55,881 nt of DNA from an uncultured Bacteroidales bacterium (GCA_903828645.1 CAIKNA010000209.1:1-55881); one strand, 5' to 3'. Counted from the stretch's first letter, positions 45,693-55,216 are shown. Numbers and translations are program-made. Notes: generated from the sequence alone by a model not told the origin.

Positions 45693-48346
45693 CGGTGAAA
45701 AACAGGCGGTGCACCGGCTATGGTCAATGAGCCGGTTACCGTCAGGAATTTCAGCATTGCCACAGTCAGGGATGCATCAACGCTGATAGTCAGATCATTG
45801 CAGGCTGCAGTCCCGGCTGAAGAGACAACGGGCATGTGAAGGGTGCCCGAAGGGATTATCGCATTGTTTGTACCAACCGGTACCCCGCTGAAGGCGGGAT
45901 GATTCAGCATCTGCCAGTTGGCCTGATCGTGCCAGTCCTCACTTGCCTGGCCTGTCCACACCCAGGTCAGGTCGTTTGGTCCGAGAAAAAAATTCCCGTT
46001 CCCACTGAAAGTCAGTATCTCCAGATGGTGCAGCGAGTCAAACGACATGTTGGAAACCGGCCCGCGAAGCAGTTGCAACTCCCTTTCAGTATAAACTTTA
46101 ACGGTCCCGAAATCTGAGACATATCCCCCTGAAATATCTGAATCTATCTGCATCCAGGCAACATCCATCTTTTTCCCGGTTAGGATGATGGTTTGATTTC
46201 CGGCAGAGATGCTGTCGCCGGACTGGAGAAAAGCAGATGAAAAAATGCCGTTGGAAGTTTTCGACAGGAAGTTGATCATACCATTTCCCTTTACCGGCTG
46301 GTTCATCCCCGAAGAATCGGAAGAAATGGTGGTCAGGGCACCGTTTTGAGAGCAAAAAATGAGGTCCCTGAAATTATCAGCCTCAATTCCGGAAGAGGTG
46401 ACCGCACTGCCCGAATTCGCCGGCATTACCAGTGGCGGAGCCGAGGTATACGGGTACAACGTGGAGAGAAAAATAGTGCTCGTCACGGAATTCTTTTGTA
46501 CCAGCATCTTGGAGTATTTCCTGTAACCTCCGTCAATAACCATGCTGTCCTGCTCATAGGAATAGCCTGAAGCATTTCCGGGCGCGGTAACGCGTGCCAG
46601 CAGCGAAACCGCATTCCGCGAATAGGTTCCCTCCGAATTGCTGAAATCAGGTATGAAAGCGCCGGTTGATGCGGCAGAAGATCCTCCGTACAAACCGTTT
46701 CCATGTAATTGAAACGTGTAATTTTTCGCAGTTGTTGAAGATACGAAGTCGGAAAGAAGAAAATATTTGTTCCTTACAAACAGGTTTTTCCGGATGATGT
46801 CGGCACCCTGGTATGAAACCCGCACTTCGCCGTAATCGAGCAGGGGGGTGTCAAAACAGTGTTCGATATAAGCCGTATTGGTCGCAGTACTCACGAACTC
46901 CCCATTCGGGGGCAACGGCCCGGCTCCATTCACAAGGATCAGGCTGTGATCAATGGCCTTGTTTTCAAGTGCGGCTAAAGAAGCGCCGGGATAACCCGGA
47001 TCGACTGCAAGAAGTTCCCCGTAAGCCTTCAGTGAAAAGCTGGATGCATCACCCTGGTGGTGGGCTTTGGCCCCTGTGAGGGCGATACCGTGTTTGCCAA
47101 TAAAATGCATATATACCGCCTGGGGTTCCCAGGATGACCGGAATACAAGGCTTCCGGCTGCAGGAAGTGACTGGAAAAGACTATCCCCAGCGGAACCATG
47201 TGCCACGTTCGTGGCGATATACTGGGTTCTGAAGGTGGGATCATTTGGCGTGAAGGCCGGGTTGAGCCAGTTATATTTCGGCTTCCCCGAGAGTGCCATG
47301 ATTGCGGTTCCAAAACCCATGTAGCAGTCGTGTATGTCAGGACAGCTTCCATCGGGCATACGGATCTTGTTCATCCAGTCGGCAAGCCTGTCGTACCGGG
47401 GATCAAACCAGGGATTGCGGATATTTCGCGTGGTGCCGTAAAAGGTGACCTGGCAGTACCCGTCCGGTAAAAAATTTCCCATGGAACGGATAAACGGGTA
47501 GGCGTTTTCGAAACAATATTTGAAGTAGTTAGGTCCTTCAGCATAGCCCGCGAGGGTATCGGGCTCGGAAACACGCGGATAGGTGCCATTTTCCATCCAC
47601 AGGGTGTTGTCAAGATTATACAATCCGGCATTGATCCAGTTCTGTGGCTGGTAATTCACATTTGTGCTCGAGTAATCGTTGAAAACAACAGCGGCCAGCC
47701 CCAGTGCGGAGGCTGTCATGATGCTGTGGTTGTTAACCTGGTAAGTGAAGAACTTCAGGTTCAGGAAAGTGTACGATGCCATTGCCTTCTGGTAGAGGTT
47801 GGCTGTAAATGTCAGGAGGTTTGTTTTTGAGGTTTCCAGCAGTGCGGGCGCCACCCCGGCACCTCTCAGCAAATCCCAGGCGATCAGGTAGGATATGAGC
47901 TCTTTCGACCTGTGCTGCCAGGGATTGTAAAAGGTCCAGAAGGTTCCCACATCCACATCGGTATTCATTTGCTCAAGCAGCCCGATTAAGCGTGCCAGGA
48001 GTGAATCCCGCTCGTTTTGAGACAACGGTACAATGGCGCCGGCCGAAAACTTCCTGTCCATCAGGTATACGAATGCCGCTTCCTTCGCTATGACCGAACG
48101 GGTAGTTCGCTCATCGGTGGTTGAATTACCTGGCGGGATGGCCGAATTGGCATTTAGCCAGATGCTTTCAAATAAAACAAGATGGTCCGGATCTGCCAGC
48201 GTGGCCCTGACAACGGGAATGGCAACGCTGTCGAGCAATGTCCTTGGAAATCCGGGATCGAGACCCGGAGGGTTCCAGCTTCCCTGGGCAAAAAGCACGC
48301 TTTGGAGCATAATAAGCAGGAGAGAGAAGATCAAATGCCTTTTCAT
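45689..48346 (-). CDS. Secreted heparinase II/III-like protein, probably lacking its C-terminal sorting domain
   Basis: 885 residues with a signal peptide 1-20 (MKRHLIFSLLLIMLQSVLFA). Residues 90-350 are an (alpha/alpha) toroid of the uronate-lyase type (WTFYNPWQHRSKELISYLIA, NNHSIMTASALG). From about 385 comes the heparinase II/III beta-sandwich with AHHQGDASSFSLKAYGELLA and VDPGYPG, a conserved active-site region. A third sandwich runs to about 790. The last 90 residues (VWTGQASEDWHDQANWQM, ACNDLTISVDASLTV) are the type of repeat that normally precedes a T9SS tail, but the frame stops at PPVFHR with no sorting domain. It likely degrades an acidic polysaccharide; the substrate is not predictable. 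Truncation fits the decay seen next door. Confidence 0.78.
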   Translation of the reverse strand: MKRHLIFSLLLIMLQSVLFAQGSWNPPGLDPGFPRTLLDSVAIPVVRATLADPDHLVLFESIWLNANSAIPPGNSTTDERTTRSVIAKEAAFVYLMDRKFSAGAIVPLSQNERDSLLARLIGLLEQMNTDVDVGTFWTFYNPWQHRSKELISYLIAWDLLRGAGVAPALLETSKTNLLTFTANLYQKAMASYTFLNLKFFTYQVNNHSIMTASALGLAAVVFNDYSSTNVNYQPQNWINAGLYNLDNTLWMENGTYPRVSEPDTLAGYAEGPNYFKYCFENAYPFIRSMGNFLPDGYCQVTFYGTTRNIRNPWFDPRYDRLADWMNKIRMPDGSCPDIHDCYMGFGTAIMALSGKPKYNWLNPAFTPNDPTFRTQYIATNVAHGSAGDSLFQSLPAAGSLVFRSSWEPQAVYMHFIGKHGIALTGAKAHHQGDASSFSLKAYGELLAVDPGYPGASLAALENKAIDHSLILVNGAGPLPPNGEFVSTATNTAYIEHCFDTPLLDYGEVRVSYQGADIIRKNLFVRNKYFLLSDFVSSTTAKNYTFQLHGNGLYGGSSAASTGAFIPDFSNSEGTYSRNAVSLLARVTAPGNASGYSYEQDSMVIDGGYRKYSKMLVQKNSVTSTIFLSTLYPYTSAPPLVMPANSGSAVTSSGIEADNFRDLIFCSQNGALTTISSDSSGMNQPVKGNGMINFLSKTSNGIFSSAFLQSGDSISAGNQTIILTGKKMDVAWMQIDSDISGGYVSDFGTVKVYTERELQLLRGPVSNMSFDSLHHLEILTFSGNGNFFLGPNDLTWVWTGQASEDWHDQANWQMLNHPAFSGVPVGTNNAIIPSGTLHMPVVSSAGTAACNDLTISVDASLTVAMLKFLTVTGSLTIAGAPPVFHR

Positions 48347-48374
48347 ATTTCATACCGGGTTAAAAACACAAAAA

Positions 48375-48545
48375 TTAAACACAATAGGCACAATAGAGCA
48401 CATAGTTTTCACATTAGAACACATTTCATATTTCACATTTCGCATCTCGCATTGCATATTTTTCATATTTCATATTTGAAAATCAATTAACCGGTTCGGT
48501 ATCCCATGTGAACCCTATGTGACCTATTGTGCCAATTGTGGTTAA
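48375..48545. repeat. Large imperfect inverted repeat in the 305-base gap
   Basis: 48375-48414 and 48506-48545 are reverse complements at 34 of 40 positions; the 91-base interior is built of short CATATTTCA/CATTTCGCAT-type runs. The arms contain CACAATAGGCACAATAG and CTATTGTGCC motifs. This covers most of the gene-free stretch between the heparinase-like gene and the DUF4197 gene. It could form a long cruciform or RNA hairpin, or be a small non-autonomous element. Confidence 0.65.
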
Positions 48546-48627
48546 AAAAACCTGCATATAAAGGTAGTCAATTTCCCGATGAAACGCATAACTGCCTGCA
48601 GGCATAAAACAAAATCGATTGTAATCC

Positions 48628-48650
48628 GTTTGTCATATTATCAGACAAAC
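48628..48650. promoter_or_regulatory. Inverted repeat directly before the DUF4197 gene
   Basis: GTTTGTC (48628-48634) and GACAAAC (48644-48650) are perfect 7-base arms with a 9-base AT-rich centre, ending one base before the first ATG. The form is that of an operator for a dimeric regulator or a start-site hairpin. Confidence 0.4.
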
Positions 48651-48651
48651 A

Positions 48652-49383
48652 ATGAAGATAAGTATTATGAACAAAAAGCAATTTCTATTCCTGGTATGTT
48701 TATTTCTGGCAGGTATCCTGTCTTGCAATGCCCAGTACCCTATTGAAATCAAACAGATCCTCAAACCTTCCACTGGGGGCCTCACTGAAAAAGACGCCGT
48801 TGCCGGGATCCGGGAGGCGCTTGTGAAGGGAACGGGGGAGAGTGTAAAGATTGTATCAAAAGTGAACGGCTATTTTGCCAACCCCGAAATTAAAATTCCA
48901 TTTCCCCCGGAGGCAAAGGAAGTCGAAACCAAACTCAGGGCCATCGGTTTGGGATCCCAGGTTGACGATGTGGTTGCCTCAATCAACAGGGCGGCCGAAG
49001 ATGCGGCTAAAAGCGCTGAACCGGTTTTTGTTTCAGCCATCAACGGGATGAGCATCGGCGATGCGGTCAACATCGTGAAAGGCAACAATGATGCGGCGAC
49101 CCGTTATCTTGAAAAAACCACCTCCCCCGAATTGAAAGTGAGATTCAGCCCGGTCATCAAAGCTTCGCTCGACCGGGTCGATGCAACCAGGCTCTGGGCC
49201 GATGTGATCAGGCAATACAACCAGATACCCTTTGTTAAAAAGCAAAATCCCGATCTGACGGCTTATGTCACCGACAAGGCCATTGCCGGACTATTCGTGA
49301 TGGTTGCCAAAGAGGAGGCTAAAATCAGGAAAGATCCGGCTGCAAGGGCCACAGAGTTGCTTAAAAAAGTGTTTGGTAATTAA
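48652..49383 (+). CDS. DUF4197-domain exported protein
   Basis: 243 residues. After an N-terminal signal (MNKKQFLFLVCLFLAGILSC, starting from the second Met) the mature part is all-helical and matches the DUF4197 family, with KDAVAGIREALVKGTGESVK near the start, MSIGDAVNIVKGNNDAATRY in the middle and ELLKKVFGN at the end. A Cys in LSCNAQ might be lipidated, but the lipobox is atypical. The function of the family is unknown. The ATG at 48667 is as good a start as 48652 and gives a tidier signal. It overlaps the convergent nickel transporter gene by four bases. Confidence 0.85.
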   Translation: MKISIMNKKQFLFLVCLFLAGILSCNAQYPIEIKQILKPSTGGLTEKDAVAGIREALVKGTGESVKIVSKVNGYFANPEIKIPFPPEAKEVETKLRAIGLGSQVDDVVASINRAAEDAAKSAEPVFVSAINGMSIGDAVNIVKGNNDAATRYLEKTTSPELKVRFSPVIKASLDRVDATRLWADVIRQYNQIPFVKKQNPDLTAYVTDKAIAGLFVMVAKEEAKIRKDPAARATELLKKVFGN

Positions 49384-50105
49384 AACGGGTGAACAAGCCA
49401 TAAAATCCCGATACCAATAGCCAGGAAACCACCTGTCAGGGTGAACCATTTTAAAAACACCTGCTTGTCTTTCACGACCGATTGAAAAGCAACGAGCCCG
49501 AGAATAAAGGCAAATAAGACCATTGTCATGATGGTTCCCACGGCAAAAGCGGAAATATAGGCAATGGTGTCCATCACGGTTGGCAGGGCGAGGGATGGCA
49601 GCAAGGCGAACAGGTGGCTGAATCCCGCAAATCCATGGATCGTACCGATAAAAAATGCCGCAAATGCGTTTTGCCTGACTCTCCCCGTATGAGCATGTTC
49701 ATGTTCCCCGGTATCATCTACTCTGTTGTCATGGGTATGTTTATGAATATGTGCGTATAAAAACGGTTCAGTATGAAAATGTGAATGGGGCCGGTTCCCA
49801 TGCGTATGACGCCGGTAGGTTCTTACGATGGCATAACTTCCAATGGCAATCAGCAGCAAGCCGATAACCGTGTCGCTGTGTTTCGAAATGGCCCCCACGG
49901 GGAGATATTCTTTGAAAAGGACGAACAGCAAACCGATCATCAACATTCCCATGGTATGCCCCAACCCCCAGGAAAACCCTATCATCCAGGATTTTTTCCG
50001 GCTGTCGATGGCCAGGGGGGTAACAGCAGCAAGATGGTCGGGGCCGGTGACCACGTGTGCAACACTTGCTATGAAACCGGTGAGGAAAATGATCATCTGA
50101 ACCAA
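49380..50105 (-). CDS. NicO/UreH-type nickel (or cobalt) transporter with His-rich loop
   Basis: 241 residues with about six membrane helices. HVVTGPDHLAAVTPLA (about 17-32) and GTIHGFAGFSHLFALLP are the family metal-path motifs. The cytoplasmic or periplasmic loop at about 100-145 is rich in His (HTHGNRPHSHFHTEP, HIHKHTHDN, EHEHAHTG), as in Ni/Co-binding transporters. It is transcribed divergently from the hyp genes, 68 bases apart from the hypF ATG, so supplying nickel for [NiFe] hydrogenase is the likely role. A sulfite-exporter-like assignment is a more distant alternative. Confidence 0.83.
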   Translation of the reverse strand: MVQMIIFLTGFIASVAHVVTGPDHLAAVTPLAIDSRKKSWMIGFSWGLGHTMGMLMIGLLFVLFKEYLPVGAISKHSDTVIGLLLIAIGSYAIVRTYRRHTHGNRPHSHFHTEPFLYAHIHKHTHDNRVDDTGEHEHAHTGRVRQNAFAAFFIGTIHGFAGFSHLFALLPSLALPTVMDTIAYISAFAVGTIMTMVLFAFILGLVAFQSVVKDKQVFLKWFTLTGGFLAIGIGILWLVHPF

Positions 50106-50173
50106 TTATGAGGCTAAAATAAGTAAAATATGCATAATTTTACATTTATTACCTTTCGGTTTAATTGGTTAAC

Positions 50174-52473
50174 ATGAATCATTCAAAAAGAAAATTATCA
50201 AAACCCTGCAAATAACAGTAACCGGCCTCGTACAAGGTGTCGGATTCCGCCCTTTCGTTTACCGAATGGCCATGAAACACGGGCTTACCGGCTGGGTGCA
50301 GAACACAAACGAGAATGTCCGGGTACGGGTGACCGGGAAAGCTGATGATATCTCCGGCTTCCTGGTTTCACTGGAAACAGAGGCACCTCCTGCCGCCATG
50401 ATCGAAAATATCCGGACAAAGGAGGTTGAGCCGGAGAAGTTCCCGTTCTTTCAGATTCTGAAAAGCCATGATGTTTCCGATGATGTCACCGAAATCAGCC
50501 CCGATATTGCCGTATGCCACGAATGCATGGAAGACATCGAGAAAGAAGGAAACCGCCTGAATTATGCGTTTGTGAATTGCACCAATTGCGGGCCGCGGTT
50601 TACGATCATTCGCGACCTTCCTTATGACAGGGCTAAAACAACGATGAAGGATTTTCCCATGTGCCCTGAATGCCTGGAAGAATATGAGAATATCAGCGAC
50701 CGCCGGTTTCACGCCCAACCCACCGCATGTGCCCGTTGCGGCCCCCGGTATGAACTGTTTGAAAAAGGCGAAAAGGTAAGCGATAAGATGGATGTCATCA
50801 CCGGTCATGTTTCACAATGCATCAGTAATGGCGGAAACCTCCTCGTCAAAGGTCTGGGCGGCATGCACCTCGCCTGCGATGCCTTCAACTATGCTGCCGT
50901 CGAAAATCTCAGAGCTGTAAAAAAGCGCGATGGAAAACCCTTTGCTGTGATGTTCCGCGACCTTGAAACGTTGAAACTGTATGCAGGGGTAAACGAAGCT
51001 GAAGAACAATCGCTCTTATCCTGGCGGCGGCCCATTGTGTTGCTTGAGATGAAAAGCAATGACGATCTGCCTCCCGTGTCAAAATGCATCAATGCCGGGC
51101 TGAACCTGCTTGGTGTAATGCTGCCCTATATGCCGATTCATCACTTGCTGTTTAGCCGGTTAAAAACAGCTGCCATCGTCCTCACCAGTGGAAATTTCAG
51201 CAACGAGCCAATCCTCATCGGTAACCGGGAAGCTCTTGACCGGTTTTCGTCATGCACGGATGCTGTCTTGCTTCACAACCGTGATATCCAAAACCGTACC
51301 GATGATTCCGTGGTCAGGGTCATGGACGGTAAAGAACGGATTATGCGCCGATCCCGTGGTTATGCCCCAGCGCCTGTGCGAACAAACATGAATATGGAGG
51401 GCATCCTTGCGTTCGGAGCCGAACTGACCAATTGTTTTTGCATCGGGAAAGGAAAAAAAGCCTTCCTGAGCCAGCATATCGGGGATCTCCAGGGATTTGA
51501 AACCACCCTGTTTTATGAACAAACACTCGCGCAATTCCTTAAGCTTTTCCGTGTAAATCCGACGCTGCTTGCAGCTGACCTGCACCCCGATTACATCTCC
51601 ACCAAAACCGCTAAAAATTTCGGGAACCTTCCTCTGGTTTCAGTCCAGCATCATCATGCACACATTGCCGCATGCATGACAGAACACCATCTTGATGAAA
51701 AAGTGATCGGGGTGGCGCTCGATGGTACCGGGCTGGGCGATGACGGGCACACCTGGGGCTCAGAATTCCTTTTATGCGACCTCGGTCAATATACACGGAT
51801 GACCCATTTCGACTATGTCCCAATGCCCGGCGGCGACCTTGCCGCCGGAGAGCCATGGAGAATGGCAGTTTCCTTTCTTTACAAGGTCTATGGGAATGGC
51901 TTTACAACGCTGAAGCTGGATTTCTTAAAAAACCTTGAAGCGGAGAAAACCAGCTTGATTATACGGATGATAGACAGGGGAATCAACTGCCCGCTTACCT
52001 GCGGTGCCGGGCGGATGTTTGATGCAGTGTCGTCGCTCCTGGGCCTCTGCCATATAGCGACATTCCAGGCCGAAGGCCCTATGCGACTCGAGGCGCAGGT
52101 GCAAAAAAGCTGTCTGGATTCCTATCCTTTTTCCATCGGTAAAACCATCTGTTTCGATGCCACCATCCGCGGAATCGTGGATGATCTGATCCGGAATTCC
52201 GACATTAAAATTATTGCATCAAAATTCCACAATACCATTGTTTCTGCTATCTTTGAAGCTGTAAATGCCATCCGCGCCCGGGAAGGAATCAACAAAGTAG
52301 TGCTTTCGGGCGGGGTTTTCCAGAATAAATACATGCTGGAAGGGACAATCAGCCTGCTTAAAAGGCATGATTTTGAAGTTTATGCCCATGCTGCCATTCC
52401 CACCAACGACGGGGGAATCGCGCTCGGGCAACTAGCCGTTGCATCAAAAAGAAGGGAAAATAAATGTGTTTAG
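50174..52473 (+). CDS. hypF: HypF carbamoyltransferase; N-terminus interrupted by an apparent one-base frameshift
   Basis: HypF makes the cyano ligands of [NiFe] hydrogenase from carbamoyl phosphate. Order: acylphosphatase domain (TVTGLVQGVGFRPFVYRMAM), two zinc fingers (CHECMEDI with CTNCGPR; CPECLEEY with CARCGPR), a YrdC-like domain (GGNLLVKGLGGMHLACDAFN) and a Kae1-like domain (VQHHHAHIAACMTEHH, GVALDGTGLGDDGHTWGSEF). The reading frame is open from 50173 but has no ATG, GTG or TTG before 50266, which lies inside the acylphosphatase domain. The ATG at 50174 is in another frame; one extra A in the run 50185-50189 would join it as MNHSKKKIIKTLQIT. So either a real frameshift, an assembly slip, or a rare ATT start at 50194. 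The unambiguous ATG-initiated frame is 50266-52473. Confidence 0.88.
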
Positions 52474-52700
52474 CCATACCTGCAAAAGTGATCAGTGTCG
52501 ACGGGTCAAATGCCATGGTTTCCATTGAAGATGTAGAATATAAAGCCAGCCTGCTGATGCTTGACGATGTTCGCCCGGGCGATTTCGTGATGCTTCACGC
52601 CGGTTTTGCCATAGAGCAGGTTGACCCCGAAGAGGCAGCAGAAACCCTGCGGCTGTTGAATGAGATTGCAGATAGCAGCCCCGATAGCCTCACCCTTTAG
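52464..52700 (+). CDS. hypC: HypC hydrogenase maturation chaperone
   Basis: 78 residues starting MCLAIPAKVISVDG; the Cys exposed after Met removal is the invariant ligand for the Fe(CN)2CO unit passed between HypD and the hydrogenase large subunit. GDFVMLHAGFAIEQVDPEEA in the second half is typical. It overlaps hypF by ten bases and is followed by hypD after 30, indicating one operon. Confidence 0.93.
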   Translation: MCLAIPAKVISVDGSNAMVSIEDVEYKASLLMLDDVRPGDFVMLHAGFAIEQVDPEEAAETLRLLNEIADSSPDSLTL

Positions 52701-52730
52701 GGTGAGGACGATGACCCCAAACCAAGAGTC

Positions 52731-53810
52731 ATGCGCTACGTCGACGAATACCGAAACAGAGAGTTAATCCTGGCTCTTTCAGAAGAGGTGAAGAAAATCT
52801 CGAAAAAGGAGATCACCCTCATGGAAGTCTGTGGGGGCCATACCATGGCCATCCACCGTTTTGGCCTGCATTCATTACTCCCCTCCAACATCCGCCTGCT
52901 TTCGGGACCGGGCTGCCCGGTTTGTGTCTCCAGCCAGCATTTTCTCGACACTGCCATTGCCTACAGTAAAATCCCCGGCGCGATCATCACAACCTACGGG
53001 GACCTGATCAGGGTTCCGGGTTCGGTAAGTTCACTGGAAAAAGAGAAGGCGAAAGGGGCAGATGTCAGGATCCTATACTCTGTATTGGAAGCTCTTGAAA
53101 TTGCAAAAAACAACCCCGGCAGACCTGTGTTCTTTCCTGGCATCGGGTTTGAAACAACAGCACCTGCAACGGCAGCAGCAATTGTCCAGGCAAAAAAAGA
53201 AAATATCGTTAACTTTTTCGTGCTGAGTGCGCATAAGATCATGCCCCCGGTGATGAAGGCGCTGGTGGATGAAGGGGTGAAGATCAACGGATTCATTGCC
53301 CCGGGCCATGTGTCTGCCATCACCGGTACCGCAATATACAATGAACTGGCAGCAGGTTATGGACTCGGAGTTGTGGTAACAGGTTTTGAACCTGTTGACA
53401 TGATGCAGGCCATCCTGATGCTGGTCAGGCAAATTGAATCAGGAACACCAAAAGTCGAAATTCAATACAGGCGGATCGTTCATCCGGAGGGGAACAGGAT
53501 TGCCCAGGCTTTGCTCATCGAGGTTTTTAACCACAAGGACGACCGGTGGCGTGGGCTCGGCATCATTCGTGACAGCGGACTTAAGATAAGGAAGGATTTC
53601 GTCGGTTTTGATGCCGAGGTAAAATACCCTGTCAGTGTGCCTGAGCCCCCCGATCCCAAAGGCTGTATCTGCGGGTTAATACTGAGGGGACTCAAAAAAC
53701 CGGGCGATTGCAGGCTTTTTGCCACAACATGCACCCCCTCCGATCCGGTTGGCGCATGCATGGTGTCGGGCGAAGGAACCTGTGCAACATATTACAAATA
53801 CCGTCGATGA
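52731..53810 (+). CDS. hypD: HypD Fe-S scaffold for hydrogenase cofactor assembly
   Basis: 359 residues. Invariant motifs are MEVCGGHTMAIHRFG (about residues 33-47), LSGPGCPVCVSSQ, TYGDLIRVPGS, FFPGIGFETTAPATA and the C-terminal cluster Cys region (CICGLILRGLKKPGDCRLF, GACMVSGEGTCATYY). HypD carries a [4Fe-4S] cluster and, with HypC, is where the Fe(CN)2CO unit is built. Its TGA overlaps the hypE ATG (ATGA), suggesting coupled translation. Confidence 0.94.
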   Translation: MRYVDEYRNRELILALSEEVKKISKKEITLMEVCGGHTMAIHRFGLHSLLPSNIRLLSGPGCPVCVSSQHFLDTAIAYSKIPGAIITTYGDLIRVPGSVSSLEKEKAKGADVRILYSVLEALEIAKNNPGRPVFFPGIGFETTAPATAAAIVQAKKENIVNFFVLSAHKIMPPVMKALVDEGVKINGFIAPGHVSAITGTAIYNELAAGYGLGVVVTGFEPVDMMQAILMLVRQIESGTPKVEIQYRRIVHPEGNRIAQALLIEVFNHKDDRWRGLGIIRDSGLKIRKDFVGFDAEVKYPVSVPEPPDPKGCICGLILRGLKKPGDCRLFATTCTPSDPVGACMVSGEGTCATYYKYRR

Positions 53811-54829
53811 ACCCCAGGGAAGATAAAATATTGATGAGCCATGGCAATGGCGGCCGGATGATGCACGATCTTATCGGGCATCTATTCCTTAAACATTTCG
53901 GAAACAAGATCCTGGAGGAGCAGACCGATGCCGCAATCCTGCCGGTCGACACTCCCGAGGTTGCTTTTACGACCGACTCCTTTGTGATCGACCCCCTCTT
54001 TTTCCCGGGAGGAAACATCGGCAAACTTGCGGTATGCGGCACGGTAAACGACCTGGCTGTTTCGGGCGCAGAACCCCGCTACATCAGTGTCTCTTTTATT
54101 CTTGAAGAAGGATTTTCCATGCAGGAACTGGAAGTCATTGTGAAATCACTTGCAGAAGAGGCCCGCCATGCAAAGGTGACCATCGTTACCGGCGATACAA
54201 AAGTTGTCAACAGGGGAAAATGCGACAAGTTGTTTATCAATACCGCCGGAATCGGGATGGTCAGGAAGAAGGATCAAATGGTCGGCAAAGCCCGCAACAT
54301 CCATCCCGGGGATGTGATCATCATCAATGGTACCATTGGAGATCACGGCATGGCCGTAATGAATGCCCGTGAATCGTTTAATTTCAAGTCACCGGTGATC
54401 TCGGATTGTGCATCGCTGAACCACATGATCCGCGAAATCCTGGATCGGTCGTCCGGGGTGAAATTCATGCGCGACCCCACGCGTGGCGGAGTGGCAACGG
54501 TGCTCAACGAACTTGCAGCCAAAATAGGCCATGGGATTGAAATAAACGAACAGGCATTGCCCATCAGCAAAGGGGTCAGCGCCATGTGCGAAATATTGGG
54601 ATTTGATACACTCCACATTGCAAACGAAGGAAAGGTTATTGTAGTTGCTTCTGAGCAGGAAAGCAAGCTTATCCTTGAAATAATGAGGAATCATCCTTTG
54701 GGAAAACAGAGCGCTGTCATCGCTCACATCGTATCGGATCACCCGGGACGGGTGGTGTTGAAAACCGGGACAGGTGGCAAACGGATCATAGATTCACTTA
54801 CCGGCGATCCACTGCCCCGAATCTGTTAA
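53807..54829 (+). CDS. hypE: HypE, cyanide-forming dehydratase for hydrogenase maturation
   Basis: 340 residues, an AIR-synthase-related ATPase. SHGNGGRMMHDLI near the N-terminus and TTDSFVIDPLFFPGGNIGKL are the ATP and dimer regions; DPTRGGVATVLNELA is the later conserved loop. The protein ends PRIC, the C-terminal cysteine that HypF carbamoylates and HypE dehydrates to thiocyanate, which separates it from selenophosphate synthetase. The open frame extends 33 codons upstream into hypD, but the ATG at 53807 overlapping the hypD stop is clearly the start. Confidence 0.94.
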   Translation: MNPREDKILMSHGNGGRMMHDLIGHLFLKHFGNKILEEQTDAAILPVDTPEVAFTTDSFVIDPLFFPGGNIGKLAVCGTVNDLAVSGAEPRYISVSFILEEGFSMQELEVIVKSLAEEARHAKVTIVTGDTKVVNRGKCDKLFINTAGIGMVRKKDQMVGKARNIHPGDVIIINGTIGDHGMAVMNARESFNFKSPVISDCASLNHMIREILDRSSGVKFMRDPTRGGVATVLNELAAKIGHGIEINEQALPISKGVSAMCEILGFDTLHIANEGKVIVVASEQESKLILEIMRNHPLGKQSAVIAHIVSDHPGRVVLKTGTGGKRIIDSLTGDPLPRIC

Positions 54830-54838
54830 AACGACGAT

Positions 54839-55180
54839 ATGCATGAACTTTCTCTTGCCATGGAGGTGATCGGACTGGCTGAACGCGAAGCGGGTAAACA
54901 CGGCGTTTCTTCGATTCAGGAGATCAGGATTGAAGTCGGAAATCTTTGCGGGGTTGATGCGGATGCATTTCAGTCGGCCCTGGAACTCATGGTAAAAAAC
55001 ACCATCCTTGAAGATGCCGAGATATGTTTGTTGCGCAGTCCGGGGAAAGGCAGGTGTAATGGCTGCAACCTTGAATTTGAGATGAAAAACCGGCTCGATG
55101 TGTGCCCCGAATGCCAGTGTTTTCCATCGGAAATAACCGGAGGATTAGAGTTCATGGTAGTGTCGCTGCTAACAGTTTGA
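54839..55180 (+). CDS. hypA: HypA nickel metallochaperone
   Basis: 113 residues. The N-terminal MHELSLAMEVIGLAE contains His2, the nickel ligand; CNGC and CPEC spaced by 12 residues form the structural zinc site near 73-92. It follows hypE by nine bases and is the last hyp gene visible; hypB, its usual GTPase partner, is not in the window. Confidence 0.93.
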   Translation: MHELSLAMEVIGLAEREAGKHGVSSIQEIRIEVGNLCGVDADAFQSALELMVKNTILEDAEICLLRSPGKGRCNGCNLEFEMKNRLDVCPECQCFPSEITGGLEFMVVSLLTV

Positions 55181-55216
55181 CATAGTGTGACATTGACTTA
55201 ACTGCAGGATGAAAAA

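Noticed and set aside
50185-50190. Programmed -1 frameshift site in hypF
   Set aside because: The zero-frame codons around the A-run (TCA AAA AGA) do not make a standard X XXY YYZ slippery heptamer; a simple one-base indel is the easier explanation.
53807-54829. Selenophosphate synthetase (SelD), tempting beside selenium-linked purine genes
   Set aside because: It lies in a hyp operon and ends with the PRIC tail specific to HypE; no SelD N-terminal Cys/Sec loop.
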